NCBI GenBank assembly: GCA_009760855.2
Contig: WPIO01000010.1
Coordinates: 8,119,001 to 8,183,000, forward strand
DNA: 64,000 bases
Reading direction: 5' to 3'
Source of the DNA: Cristatella mucedo
Taxonomy: Eukaryota > Bryozoa > Phylactolaemata > Cristatellidae
The notes below the pieces were generated by a model that did no database searches, was not told the DNA's origin, and saw only the letters and a program-made list of their open reading frames with translations. Positions within the stretch are counted from its first letter, which is position 1. Each line of letters begins with the position of its first letter. Positions 1 through 10,442 of the stretch are shown here, piece by piece. A program made the translations under genes and the position numbers.

Positions 1-776
1 CATACTTAGGCCAATATTTGAGAGATCAATGTGAAATTTCAAATGTTGAGTTCAACTCTGCTTCCAAATTCACTGCAGTACATTTTTGATTTCGGTTCGA
101 CAAGTTTCACAATCCATGATCGCAGAATATAAAGTTCAACGACGTTTATAAAATGCCTGGCTTTTGAAGGCCCTGAACAGTTATTTAATTGCCGGATCAA
201 CTTTACTAGTATTTTCTCGTCATTTTATTCTTTAACGAACACATATTTGATTAGCTCTGTCGGATGCCATCACTAAAAATGACCCAGCACGCCTTTTGAC
301 GTTTTGCAGTGAGAGGCATCCTGGTTAGTGTAGGTCATGCTACGGTGGATTCTAAGCACACTGCGAGGGAAGCAAATAATCGTCCGTGTATGATGCATGG
401 CACTGCCTTCCAACGAAATCTCCCTCCTTCCTCAGAGCTGTGTTGCACACGGATGATTTTCCGCCCGGTGCACAGGGCGAAGTAAGGTATGCCTGCGTTA
501 GTCATTGCGCTTGTCACTTAAAAGTTATAGCAAATTGTTGCTGATAGCTAATATGCAGAATCACCTTTAATTTGGAGCAAGGCGTGAAACCTGTTTGGCC
601 ACAGGCACTAGTTTTTGGGTGCCCATGATTGGGCTTGGTCAATTGCGATATTTATTGCTGCCATTCGTGCAATAATGGCGCTGCTTTTGCATGTCTAGTT
701 CAATGTATTATTATATTGAAAGTGATGAAAAGCAAAGCAAAGCCATTCACACGCAGGATGTGCAGGCGTCTCTTAC
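1..776. other. Intron of the MAST gene, no recognised element
   Basis: Lies downstream of the PDZ donor at 776. AT-rich, no convincing exon, microsatellite or mobile element. A 60-codon open frame at 335-517 (minus) contains SSEEGG, which loosely recalls the next MAST PDZ residues, but its splice phase does not fit. Confidence 0.6.
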
Positions 777-1036
777 CACGACAAGATGATTCAACGTGTA
801 TAGGTTGATCTCTCTTCTTCCAAGAAAAACGCGTATGGCACGCAGGGCAAACCCATAGCCATGTGTGCCTTTCTTTATGATGAAAGGTAGGTTTGCCATT
901 GCAGTAGCAGCACACCGTGCTGGCGAGGAATCTCGAGATGAAGCTGGACTAGAGGAAGCTGGTGAACGAGCTGCCACCTTGTGCCCAGCATCAGCAGGTG
1001 AAGCCACCACGGCCTGTGGGCTGCCGAGGAGCTTGT
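777..1036 (-). CDS. MAST: MAST exon: Ser-rich linker and first half of PDZ domain
   Basis: Two bases plus 86 codons. The first part reads SPASSSPASSRDSSPAR, matching the SNPSSRDSSPSRD segment that precedes the PDZ domain in MASTs. It continues LPFIIKKGTHGYGFALRAIR and then VFLGRREINLYTLNHLVV. The PDZ carboxylate-binding loop appears as GYGFALR (family KYGFTLRAIRVY). The acceptor is CCTCGTGTAG and the donor is GTG followed by GTAAGA. The exon stops in phase 0 at the same place where vertebrate MAST PDZ coding is interrupted (after HHMVW). The second half of the PDZ domain was not found between 1 and 776 and should lie to the left of the window. Confidence 0.92.
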
Positions 1037-1247
1037 CTACACGAGGCGAGCAGATGCAATGAATTCACAGTCGCTTGTTTTTCTCAGTTGTAGATTCAGA
1101 AAAATTGTTACAATCAAAATTTCAGCACACTTGAACACAGCAACAACTGTGTTATCAGAAAATGTGAAAGAGAGGGATAGAGACAGCCGCAGACATAGGA
1201 AGAGTGGAGGAAATGGAGACAATAGCAGACAGAAATAGAGAAGGAGC

Positions 1248-1249
<2 letters not shown>

Positions 1250-1338
<89 letters not shown>
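1250..1338. repeat. (GA)n microsatellite, 89 bp
   Basis: Uninterrupted GA dinucleotide run, which is (CT)n on the MAST-transcribed strand. It sits about 210 bp upstream of the PDZ exon acceptor. The overlapping open frames coding Arg-Glu or Ser-Leu repeats are artefacts of the repeat. Confidence 0.98.
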
Positions 1339-1339
<1 letters not shown>

Positions 1340-1555
1340 ACATTCGTTTCACCACCCCAGTCAGCCGGTCTGAGAAAAACTGCCAGACTGTGACATGAGC
1401 ATATGCACGAAGTGATTTCGTGTAATGACAGTGCATGCGTGTTGGCAGGCACTGTTTTGGGTGACTGGAAGGCCACGGATTACGATGGTGGCAGGGGATA
1501 GGCTGCAAATAGATAGGATAGGCTGCACACAATTCTTGACGTCCAGACTGCATTT

Positions 1556-2172
1556 AGAAATAATGATAATAATAACACATTAGTACCATGCCCTAAGAAA
1601 AGTAATCCCTTTGTTGGCACTTTGTGTATGCTAGAAAGGAATCACGTTAATTTATTAGTGATGACATGCAGAGTATCAGCACGCATAAGGACACCAAGAA
1701 CAATTAACACGACGGAGCAAATGGTGCAAGGAGCAGGCATGCTTTCAACTTCTTATTTGATATCAAGTCAGGGAACGTCTTGGCGCTATTTGGGAGTGAG
1801 TTCCAGGATTTGGGGTAATACAAACTAAAGGCAAAGTCTCTACAGGATTTGAAGTTGGTTAGAGTCACTGCTAAACGAGTTGAGTAAGAAGAGAGGGTGG
1901 AGCAATTCGAAGCCTAAGTAAGAGTATTTCCAATGTGAATTATCGAGCAAGAGAATGAAGGAAACTAAAAATGATTGACAGAATGTGTAAGTAGATATGC
2001 TTGGCGTGGAGCTAGTGAAGAAGCAGTTTAATGTGGCAGGTATGACGTTCACGACAGACAAGCCTCGATGCAGAGTTTTCACCAATTCTGAACATCTTTA
2101 TGCACAGGCAGAAAGACCTGCAAGTAGCAAGTCACTGAAGTCTAGACTGGATGCCGAAAATTCACGGATTAG
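1556..2172 (-). mobile_element. Decayed LINE A (L2/CR1-like) 3' fragment
   Basis: Begins on the plus strand with TAATAATAATAA (the reverse of the (TTA)n 3' end) and contains diverged blocks matching the LINE A copy at 12834-13650, including the stretch that codes LKSFGD and the CRRERHT-like region (read minus). No open frame of useful length remains. Lies in the intron before the PDZ exon. Confidence 0.7.
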
Positions 2173-2298
2173 CTTAGCCGTGGTATCCTACCATGAGTAG
2201 GCACGAGTTTTTGCAATGGCGCAAGCAGTGGCGCACACAGGAACTCTCGTTCGTAGGCCACTCTGCAAAACTACCTGTGTTGGATGAATCACAATTAC

Positions 2299-2381
2299 CA
2301 GCAGAACCGGTGGAGAGCGGGGACTCGGAGTCGCGATAGTAGTTGATGAACCGTTCGCATGGCTGCTGCTCCTGCTTTGAT
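2299..2381 (-). CDS. Candidate linker exon preceding the PDZ exon
   Basis: The acceptor GCTTTCTTCCAG has a good pyrimidine tract; the donor is GCTG followed by GTAATT. It has one leading base, 27 codons and one trailing base. The peptide reads SKQEQQPCERFINYYRDSES followed by PLSTGSAG. Its trailing base fits the two leading bases of the PDZ exon at 1036 to make an Asp codon, giving a junction SAG-D-KLLGSP. No known motif, consistent with the unconserved MAST linker. The intron to the 2606 exon is 124 bp. Confidence 0.5.
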
Positions 2382-2505
2382 CTGGAAGAAAGCTCTTATC
2401 GGTTCGACTACTCAAGCCCAGGCTACTGTTGCTGCCACAGCTGTCACAGCAGGTTGTGCTGCCCGACAGTGGCTCAGTGATGGCCTGCTTTCAAAATCCA
2501 CTTAC

Positions 2506-2606
2506 AGCTTGCTGTCCATGGCTTCTGCTTGTGGCTGCTCAGCCATCACCGCCTTCTCGTCGGTGCTGCTGTCACGAATGACGTCAACTGGCGTGCCTGC
2601 TCCTAC
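2506..2606 (-). CDS. Candidate linker exon of the MAST gene
   Basis: Bounded by GACTTGCAG and by a consensus donor GTAAGT. It has 33 codons plus two bases, reading VGAGTPVDVIRDSSTDEKAV and ending EAMDSKL. There is no conserved motif; the region between kinase and PDZ in MASTs is poorly conserved and Ser-rich. Support comes from the strong donor and from phase: its two leftover bases fit exactly with the single leading base of the 2381 exon. An alternative acceptor 9 bp upstream would add DLQ in frame. The opposite strand is also open here, so ORF length says nothing. Confidence 0.45.
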
Positions 2607-2834
2607 CTGCAAGTCCTGCAAGTGCACCAAGAGGGATTGTCATTCCCGAATCATCAAGCCATCGTCAGACGGGACAAGCTATAACAGAGGCTGTAACAAT
2701 GCTCACGTGTGCTACAACATAGCAGCAGCAACAGCGGCAGGAGAGCTGCTCAGAACCTGGGTCCAGAACCCTGAGATATTCATTCTCGGATTTAGCGTCG
2801 ACTGTATTATTGCTTAATAAGAAAAGCGTTGCCT

Positions 2835-3000
2835 TTATATAGCTCCAAAAGAGAACTGAATCTCATTATAGGCCTTTCACATTTACTGGAAAGGAAGCAT
2901 ATCAACTGATCAGTAATAATATACACTAGTTCAGCACGAATAAGTGCATACAGAACGATTCACGTGGACGAAGGAAATGGTGTGGAAGAGGTAGGTTTTT
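2835..3000 (-). mobile_element. Decayed LINE A 3' tail
   Basis: Matches the LINE A 3' terminal block read on the minus strand (pattern AGAGAACTGAATCTC...CTTTCACATTTACTGGAAAGGAAGCA on the plus strand), followed by diverged sequence ending near a GGTTTTTAG stretch. Too short to say more. Confidence 0.55.
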
Positions 3001-3954
3001 AGTTTTGGCTAAATGTCTTCCCGTCAGAGTGTGTCGTGGTGTCGGTCTGTTTAGCTCCAGGCTTTAGGAACTGAAGGCACTTCCAATGATGAGCTATCTC
3101 TGGTGAAATCAAGGCCTGGCACATCATTGGCTTAATCCTGGATATGCTTCTGCTCCTTCAAGGGTTAACGAACAGGAGAAGCAGCATTGGTCTCCTCACA
3201 CCGGAGGGGCATGTCACCACGATTCATCAGATGCCCCTTCTTTCAATTACGAACACTTTTTTTTTAGTGCTTTGGCTCGTGTGCTTTAGGTAGCCCAATT
3301 GATGCCCGTATTGCTTTCGCAGTACCGACGATAGATCTGCTTCGGCTGCCGATCTTGTGAGCATAGTCTTCAGGTCTCCGTGGCCTTACAGGTGGGGATA
3401 AATACTGTAATTTAATGCAATCGTAAAAGGGCACAGCTAAATCCATTCGACCTGCAAGCTCCCTGATTTACACCATTACGAATGAGAAGTGGTCGGAAAT
3501 GCAGATCTCAGCAAACGGTTCCCAATTGTTCATTATTAACTTGCACCACGAGCGACCGAGGGTCGGTCACTGCTTAGCACTCAAAAGACTTCAGGGCAAA
3601 AGAATCATTCAGCATTGCGAAAGAATAAGGTATACCATAAATCTGGTTTGATAGACCAATAGATTTCTCTGGCTACCAAGTTCTAATAGGAAATTTAGTG
3701 CACAAATAAGCCACCTGACCACAAATTCCTTTTGTTCTTGTGCAAAGAGCAAGAAAACAAAGAAAGATGGGCTGCTTCTGGAAGTCGCTCTCTTTGCATT
3801 CAGCTTAATCGGTTGTACATTGTGGTCAGCCCGAACCAAGCGTACAGCTCCGACATGGCTAGTGAAAATATGACAAATAGTTCCCGGAAAAAGCCATGCA
3901 CGTTGCCGCTAACTGAAGCTGGCAACGAGTAAAAGTAAAAAAGGTTATCTGATC

Positions 3955-4055
3955 AAACAGCCTCAACTATATAACGGCAGAAGAACATTAGCAGCCATCA
4001 CCCGCTTGCAATGGGCAATAGAAGATTTTCTGCTGAAGGACTCAGAACACACGAC
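3955..4055 (-). mobile_element. tRNA-derived SINE (type 1), 3' part
   Basis: Read on the minus strand it matches the body of the SINE at 26893-27065: TGCCCATTGCAAGCGG..TGATGGCTGC..TTCTTCTGCCG.TATATA..TGAGGCTGTTTGATC. The tRNA-like head is mostly missing. Confidence 0.65.
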
Positions 4056-4103
4056 CAGGATAGTGAAGCAGCTCAGTATTGTAGTGGCCTGTCAAAATCA
4101 GGT

Positions 4104-4556
4104 AATAATAATAATAATGCACTTGATTAAGTGCCCTCAGAGAACTCAATCTCTTTCTAGGCGCTTTACATTTGCTGCAAAGGGAAACGCGATTGAATGA
4201 TGAGTAATATCCTGCTTGGTAAACAACGTGGTAAGGGGTGACATGCACAGGGTCAGTATGCAAGTGTGGTTAGTGGCAGCATGCACAGTGTCGGCATGCA
4301 TAAGCACATGAAGGACGAATCACAGGGACCCACTAAATGCTGTCCTAAATAGGTGTTTTTAAGTTCTTTTTAAATGTGGTCGAGTCGGGGGATGTAGTGA
4401 CGAAAGTCGGGAGTGAGTTCCAGGCTTTGGGTGCATACAAACTAAATGCATGGTCTCCAAAGGACTTTAGGTTTGTACGAGGTATTGGTAAACTGTTGGA
4501 TTCCGAAAAGCGGTGGTAAGATGCTTGGCCTGGTGCTGCTTTTTGAGGTGTAGCTA
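4104..4556 (-). mobile_element. LINE A 3' fragment
   Basis: Clear copy of the LINE A 3' end: (TAA)n, then the block TGCACTTGATTAAGTGCCCT and GAGAACTCAATCTC, then the 3' untranslated region and the C-terminal coding part (minus strand FGD.AFSLYAPKAWNSLP-like). Several frameshifts. About 450 bp, 5' truncated. It lies in the linker intron of the MAST gene. Confidence 0.9.
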
Positions 4557-4807
4557 AACTTTCATGAAATCAGGATCAAGTTATACGTATGTTCTCACAC
4601 CAGACACCGGTTGAAGCATTGATAAGCACCGATACTACAAGTGACTGTTTTTCCGAAACAATACCCAAAATCGAAAATGCTTAGTTTTTGGTTCTTAGGT
4701 GTTGGTGTCCAACACCGGGATTTGCCTATGGCTTGTATGCAAGTAGTAAGAGCTTAGGCATTCTGCATATTTGGCACACACCTCTCTCATTCTCACCACA
4801 CTCACAA

Positions 4808-4820
4808 TGTGTGTGTGTGT

Positions 4821-4871
<51 letters not shown>

Positions 4872-4912
4872 CTCAGACGGATATATATATATATATATCC
4901 GTCTGAGAAAAT
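4808..4912. repeat. (TG)n-(TA)n microsatellite ending in a perfect AT-cored palindrome
   Basis: TG run 4808-4822, TA run 4823-4868, then a 46-bp perfect palindrome at 4867-4912. Its arms carry TTTTCTCAGACGG and CCGTCTGAGAAAA around an 18-bp TA core. The palindrome could extrude as a cruciform. Confidence 0.97.
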
Positions 4913-5035
4913 GAAATTACATGACATCCGGTAGCATGGTAGCAAATACTGTCAATTTTCAGGCAGTCGAAAGCAAAACAATAGGAGCTGCAATGTACCT
5001 TGACAACGTCTGCTTGGTCGTTCACGTAACTGTAC

Positions 5036-5147
5036 CTCGGTGAGCAGGAGGTGAAGCTGCGAAACATGATGTCCTCTTTGGAAATGTCCTCGTTCGATGC
5101 GCTCCCCTCTTCGTCCGTTAATGCACGCTGGTACCGATCAGACCTGG
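5036..5147 (-). CDS. MAST: MAST exon: post-kinase tail (FxSCSPR motif)
   Basis: Reads (S)RSDRYQRALTDEEGSASNED, then ISKEDIMFRSFTSCSPR. RSDRY directly after TSYFD and FSSCSPRF-like ending are diagnostic for MAST. The acceptor is GGTTTCTACAG and the donor is CCGAG followed by GTACAG. The 112-bp exon ends in phase 2. The next exon, expected to begin with a Phe-Xaa-Lys-Val-like stretch, was not found. The intron upstream is only 118 bp. Confidence 0.92.
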
Positions 5148-5265
5148 CTGTAGAAACCAGCAGGCCAGTCACAACTTGTTGCATAACTGCAGCTGCATGT
5201 TTCGAGCATCAGAGCCATGCATTACAGGAGTAGAATGGCGATGGCTCGCTTGCCAGGCTACGCAC

Positions 5266-5493
5266 AGTCGAAGTAGCTGGTGTCTTCTTCACTGTCGAGG
5301 TTCGGCACAAATTCGGCTTTTAGGCGCAGCAAGTTGCACCAATCCAGCTCATAGAAGAAAGCATGTGCTTTCACATGATGCGACCCCACGGTACCGAGCC
5401 TCTCGAGTGGCTCTCGCTGCAGTAGTGACAAGATCAGATCACGTGCATCCCTTGGCGGAGTCAGATCACTTTCGGCAGGCCATTCAATACTTT
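5266..5493 (-). CDS. MAST: MAST kinase exon: end of C-lobe and AGC tail
   Basis: Starts (E)SIEWPAESDLTPPRDARDLI, then LSLLQREPLERLGTVGSHHV, and closes with LDSEEDTSYFD. The ARDLI...LERLG block is subdomain XI with its conserved Arg. The AEFVPNLDSEEDTSYFD part is the AGC-kinase C-terminal extension as found in MASTs (AEFIPQLESEDDTSYFD). The acceptor is TGTTATGCAG and the donor is CGACT followed by GTGCGT. It is 228 bp and in phase both sides. The intron before it is 3.75 kb and contains a full-length-like LINE B remnant. Confidence 0.96.
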
Positions 5494-5571
5494 CTGCATA
5501 ACAGAGGAAAGGTATTCACAGGTGACGTATTCAATGCAACGGTCAGCAGCAGGGTTCGCTTGCTAAGGTGA

Positions 5572-5705
5572 GGCGTTAAGCGCAACCACCCGGGGTTACA
5601 AATAAACGTCCGCAGGCAATCCTTCATTGCTCACTCCAACTAGTGGTGATAACCATTAAGGCTCTTCTGCCAGTAATTAAATGAGGCTGTTGAATCAGAC
5701 AAGTT
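5572..5705 (+). mobile_element. tRNA-derived SINE (type 1), 3' part
   Basis: Matches the SINE body: GGCAATCCTTCATTGCTCACT, then GTGGTGATAACCATTAAGGCTC, TTCTGCCAG and TGAGGCTGTTGAATCAG. The tRNA-like head is degraded. Immediately followed by another SINE type at 5715. Confidence 0.75.
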
Positions 5706-5714
5706 TACATTACG

Positions 5715-5875
5715 AGGTGGTTTGGCCCAGTGGTTAAGGTGCTCGCCCCGACCGAGGTCAAAGTGAATGTATTTGATGGCCGAGGTCGTGAGCTCGAGCT
5801 CCGTGGCATATGTGGATCTCCTGAATGAAGCTTAGGCTCTTTTAGGGTGCTATACAAGCGAATTATCTCTTCTTT
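5715..5875 (+). mobile_element. tRNA-derived SINE (type 2) with LINE-like tail
   Basis: Head resembles a tRNA with A box (TGGCCCAGTGGTTAAGGTG) and a decayed B box (GAGCTCGAGCTCC). The 3' portion (GAATGAAGCTTAGGCTCTTT then AGGGTGCTATACAAGCG) resembles the LINE A 3' end. Related copies on the minus strand at 12370-12485 and 15290-15430. Confidence 0.7.
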
Positions 5876-5999
5876 TTTTATAGCAGCAGGCTAGGCATGT
5901 TTCTGGCACCTCATCATCACGGCTGATCACACCAATATTCTATCGTGTTGATTGACTATGCCTGATCAATTAACCCAGAGCAAATAATCGTGGTCTACC

Positions 6000-6066
6000 A
6001 GCTATTTCTAGTTCGGATTTCTAGTATTTCTAGTATTCTAGTATTTCTAGTATAGTATTTCTAGAT
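6000..6066. repeat. Short tandem repeat of TATTTCTAG
   Basis: Imperfect tandem copies of a 9- to 10-bp unit TAGTATTTC in an otherwise plain intron. Confidence 0.85.
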
Positions 6067-6642
6067 CGGATGTTGGCTGAGTCAAAGTGATGCGTTTGCG
6101 TCCCACTTCACTGGTCTTGCGACCGGCAGCCTTTGTCCGGTTTTATTTGCAGCAGTATGGTTGCATGCTATTATGTGCAGGTTACTAATGCTATGAGGTG
6201 CTTTCTTTTGTAGCCCATATTTCTATTAGGGTGTTATTAAAATGCTTTATTATTGTTATTATAATAGTTATTATTATCAAAATGCTGGGGCATTTCCTAC
6301 CACAATGATCTGCTTTGGCTTAACCAACGTATAAATAAGTTTAAGCGATCAAATGTAGGTGTATGAAGATGCTGCTGCACGACTTTGCAAACACACGGGA
6401 AATCATTTTTAAAATCGGCAGGCAAAGAGGCAAATAAAGTTACAGCAGTTGGCACCACACTGCAAAAAGATCAGTCACAAAGGCAGCACAGTGCTTTCAT
6501 AGACTTGATGGCTGCGCCAGGCAACATGCACTCACGAAATAAATCGTTTATCAGCTTTTTGACATTTCACGAGCAGCACGTGCATACAGCATACAGACTT
6601 GCTAATGCGGTATTTCTACACGTAATTCCATAAATTACTAGA

Positions 6643-8035
6643 ACCTGGCTAATGTAATGTAATATATCTTCGTCTGTAACTCCGCAAAGCCATGAAGACC
6701 ATGTGGGTGTTATGCAGGAGATTTTTGCAGAGTGCACTCACAGCCTAAGCGGCTTTCGGTACGCATTCGGTAGCCAACAGACTTAGTCTCACGAAACAAA
6801 GAGAAAGTGGAAAGCATAGAAGAGTCAGGAGAGCAGTTGAGGTAGTGCGCAGCATGGGAGTAGCAGCTCAGGACCGCTGAAAAGGATGAGCCATAGCCGG
6901 CAGCAGGAGAGTAATTGTCGTTGCGTAAGAATTGTGGAAGTGAGTTCCACAGTCTAAGACTTGTAGAGCTAAAGCTTCTGTCGCCAACGGTCTTTAAGTG
7001 CAGGAATCGAACAGCTAATTTATTGTCCATAAAGGACCTGAGGGCACGAAGAGGCTGAAACTGGTGCAGCAGTTCAGCTAGGTATGGAGGAGCCAAACCG
7101 TGGCGGGCTTTGTGGGTCAGTGTAAGAACTTTGCTCAGTATGTTTTGATCAACCGGCATCAATTCTAGCTCTTTTAGCAATGGAGATATGTGGTCAAACC
7201 TCTGGGACTTGAAGACTAGCCTTGCAGCCATACTCTTAGTCTGCTGCAGTGGCTTAATAGCTTTCTTTGGTAGCCCAACCAAAAGGGAATTACAATAATC
7301 CAGCCGAGACAGAACTAAGGAGTTAGTTAAATTTTTTGAAAGCCACTGTGGAAGACAGCTGCTAATCTTGGATAGGGATTTGACGTGATGACTAGCTGTA
7401 GAAGTAGTCTTCGGAATGAAGCTTTTAAAATTAAGGCAGCTGTCAAAAACGACACCTAGATTTCGAGCACGTGGTGATGGTCGCACAACAGCATCACCTA
7501 TTAGAAGAGCAAAGCCTTTTAATCCAGCCACACGCTCAGGATGTCCTATGAGCAACAGTTCGGTTTTATCGTCATTTTGTTTCAAGAAGGTTTCCGACAT
7601 CCAGGATCGATTATCGGCAAGGCAAGCATTCAGTTTATCAGTTGCTGCAGCAAATTCCTACGGTTTGAATCGGAAATACAGCTGAGTATCGTCGGCATAA
7701 AAGTGATATCGTATTCCATGGGCCCTAATCACTTTTCCCATAAGTTGAGTATAAATGGAGAACAGCAAGAGACCGAGGACGGACCCTTGAGGGACTCCAC
7801 AGGTGACCCATCTCGTGTGTGAGGCCTGACCCCCACAAAACATGGATTGATCACGATCACACAAGTACGATTTAAACCACAGCAGTGCTTCGTCTGCCAG
7901 ACCGATCGTTGTTCTCAATCGGTCAAGTAGAACATCGTAATCAATGGTGTGGAAGGCAGCTGATAGATGTAGCAGAGCTAGAGCAGTGACATTTCCGTCA
8001 TCGTTGCCACATATAATGTCATGCATCGGCCACTG
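6643..8035 (-). mobile_element. LINE B, longest copy: broken reverse transcriptase ORF and 3' end
   Basis: Non-LTR retrotransposon fragment of about 1.4 kb. Read on the minus strand it codes the later part of a LINE reverse transcriptase: motif A region LALLHLSAAFHTIDYD, then GVPQGSVLGLLLFSIYT, then YHFYADDTQLYF, and a C-terminal region including SRLDYCNSLLVGLPKKAI and LWNSLPQFL. The YADD active-site motif is kept, but the catalytic Asp of motif A is His (LLHLSAAF instead of LLDLSAAF). A single in-frame TAG at 7658-7660 splits the frame just after YFRFKP. The endonuclease domain and RT N-terminus are absent, so this is a 5'-truncated, dead copy. The 3' end carries the family B tail with TGTAACTCCGCAAAGCCATG and ends in an ATGTAATGTAAT run. 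It sits in the MAST intron between 5493 and 9248. Confidence 0.93.
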
Positions 8036-8427
8036 TGCAACGGCCTATAGCCGTGACAGCTATGTCGAAACGCATCGACCATGAGGTTGTTGCAGCCAAA
8101 GAGCCAGAGGCTCAAATGCTTCCCTAGTGGCACGGTAAGTTGGAAGCGGAGGCGCTCGCATGCATGCCATAGCCGTCAGAGGAACCGCAGGCGGTGATCG
8201 CCATTGTTGCCTATGGCACCCTTTAACCACCAGGCTGTATACATCGGTAGGATGGGCTGTATGATGTACGGTAGGAGCACCTCGTTTTATTGCGCTCCAG
8301 CTGATCTTTCTCAACTTATCAGCTTCGGGCATCGGTAGCCAGATTTACAATTACCGTGGCATCAGAACCCACGGGGTCCTGATGGAGAGAATGTATCACT
8401 GCTGGGCAATCTATCGATAGTTGTATT

Positions 8428-8484
8428 CTGATGATATCATAATCTGCTGATATCATATTTCTGATGATATCATAATCTGCTGAT
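8428..8484. repeat. 33-bp tandem repeat, two copies
   Basis: The unit CTGATGATATCATAATCTGC starts at 8428 and again at 8461, offset 33 bp; GATATC hexamers recur. Confidence 0.9.
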
Positions 8485-8867
8485 CGACAGGATCGACTGA
8501 GAAACAAATGTCCAATGTAGCTGGCCAGAGCAGCAATGCCGGTCGATGACTAGCTGACTATTGCGTCGGCCGGTCTGCTGCAAGGTGTTTATTCGTTGTT
8601 GATATCGGCACTGTCGTATTAGCTTTTCATTCAGTTTGTGTGGCAGCCACAGCCCGAGGAAAGAAGAGCATCATGAGATGGGCATCATGACCTACTGGTG
8701 GCATTTCTTCAGGCAGGCTCGTAAGGACAAGCACCAGTTGGTTCGAGTATCCATCTTTCCCACGGCATCGGAGAAGAACACAGATTTCTTCTGGCACACA
8801 CATGCGCCTGGCCAGCATGCGGGAGCATCGATAGCTTGCACCCACTCTGTCACTCGTGCCGATTCAA

Positions 8868-9127
8868 TATAATAATAATAATAATAGTAATGCATTTTTA
8901 TAGCACCCTCAGAGAACTCAATCTCTTTCTGGGTACTTTACATCTGCTGTAAAGGAAGCACGATCGAATGGTTAGTGGGAGCATGCTCAATGACAACAAG
9001 CATACAATGGTTAGAGGTGACTTGCACAGGGTCAGCATGCACATATGGTTAGTGTCATTATGCATAAGCATACAAAAGACGAATCATATGGACCCACTAA
9101 ATGGTGTGATTAATAGATGCATTTTTG
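8868..9127 (-). mobile_element. LINE A 3' tail
   Basis: Starts with (AATAAT)n on the plus strand, then CACCCTCAGAGAACTCAATC and the family A 3' region to about 9127. About 260 bp. It ends 121 bp from the donor of the MAST C-lobe exon (9248). Confidence 0.88.
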
Positions 9128-9245
9128 ATCCATATTGTCAGCCACCGGCACCCCAACTAAAGCTAATGTATCCATGTTGCAAACGCAGTACTGCTCAAGG
9201 CGATCCGACGCGTAATCGACTTCGCCTACATGCAAGCAGCAGCTA

Positions 9246-9368
<123 letters not shown>

Positions 9369-9691
9369 TTAAGAATGGTTGGTTATTTTTCCCAAGTTCA
9401 AGGCTGGCATAGCACACTCGGCAATCTGCATACTTGCAAGTCAACCAATTGGGAAACACCTACCAATCCTTGAGAGCTTGACCGCCCTCCCACATCCGAC
9501 CGTCGCGATTGGCTTAATTGCACAGCAATCAGTACCGAAGCAAAAGCTTAAGATGGCTATCTCTAGGGGACGAAGGCTTTTGCCGGCCCGCAAAAGAGAC
9601 CAGAGCTTGGGTGCATTGGCCATTTCGCCGACGCATTGTCAAGTACTCGCTCATGGGGTGCATTGCATTCACACCTTGCACGTGTACTGAC

Positions 9692-9811
9692 CATATCCCT
9701 GCCCGAGGATCACCTCGGGTGCTATGTATTCTGGTGTGCCGAACACCTGTCGATCGTTGAACTGCTTGCTCTCCTTCTCGAAACCGATGCCTTCGTACAT
9801 GTTCGTCGTCA
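9692..9811 (-). CDS. MAST: MAST kinase exon: activation loop and APE motif
   Basis: Reads (L)TTNMYEG, then a variable stretch, then [19 protein letters not shown] and [14 protein letters not shown] is the P+1 loop and APE motif. Compared with the family (TTNLYEG ... [12 protein letters not shown]) the activation loop has one extra residue after YEG and a Phe where most MASTs have Cys before GTPEY. The acceptor is GCTAACTGTAG and the donor is ATATG followed by GTCAGT. The length is 120 bp and both splice phases match. Confidence 0.96.
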
Positions 9812-10128
9812 CTACAGTTAGCATCAAAGAAGGTTCGTGACTAAACACGAGTGGAGGAGGCAGAGAGCATTGCACACCTCAGAGAGAATTGCTCTCGAAC
9901 ATGATCGTTCAGTCTGACCCGGCAGTCTGGACTGCTCGAGGCTCTTTAGAACGTGTGTGCAAACTTTGCTGCGTGGCAGCTAAGCGAATCCTCGGAGGAG
10001 GGGGTCCAGAGATTCCAAAGGGTGCCAGGCAAAAGCCGAAAAATAGTCAGGCTCCGAACGGAATGCAACCAAGCGTTACCAGCAGCAACAGGAGCAGCCC
10101 GGTGTGAAAAACAGTGCCGTATGCTTAC

Positions 10129-10199
10129 GTTTCATGATGCCCATTTTGGATAAGCCAAAGTCTGTCAGCTTGATATGGCCCATGCTGGTGATAAGAAGG
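10129..10199 (-). CDS. MAST: MAST kinase exon: DFG motif
   Basis: 71-bp exon reading (N)LLITSMGHIKLTDFGLSKMG then IMK. It contains the Mg-binding DFG. The acceptor is CTCTTTTTCAG and the donor is AAAC followed by GTAAGC. The intron to the catalytic-loop exon is 145 bp. The phase at both ends fits its neighbours, giving DNLLITS across the upstream junction and a Leu codon across the downstream one. This exon is too short to stand out as an open reading frame. Confidence 0.96.
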
Positions 10200-10343
10200 C
10201 TGAAAAAGAGATTAACACACCAAGGCACAATCAAAAAATGGTAGTCGGCAGCAAACCGGTCCCTGGCTTCAGGTATGCCGGTTAAGGCCGGTTGGGGGGG
10301 GGGTGAAAGGTGGCAGCTGAGGTGGCTGTGAGCCAGCCACTCA

Positions 10344-10442
<99 letters not shown>

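Noticed and set aside
335-517. Possible second half of the PDZ domain (SSEEGG)
   Set aside because: The phase of the nearest acceptor does not fit the phase-0 donor at 776, and nothing after EEGG resembles the family GDLITHVNG stretch.
2359-2817. 152-codon plus-strand open frame over the MAST linker exons
   Set aside because: No known motif, and it lies opposite minus-strand exons with matching splice phases. It is most likely an antisense shadow of Ser/Gln-rich coding sequence.
3264-3446. Possible linker exon (RPRRPEDYAHKIGSRSRSIV, minus)
   Set aside because: With the better acceptor (AAATTACAG) it goes out of frame from the 5036 exon. The only in-frame acceptor (CTGTAAG) is poor, and its end phase does not fit the 2606 exon.
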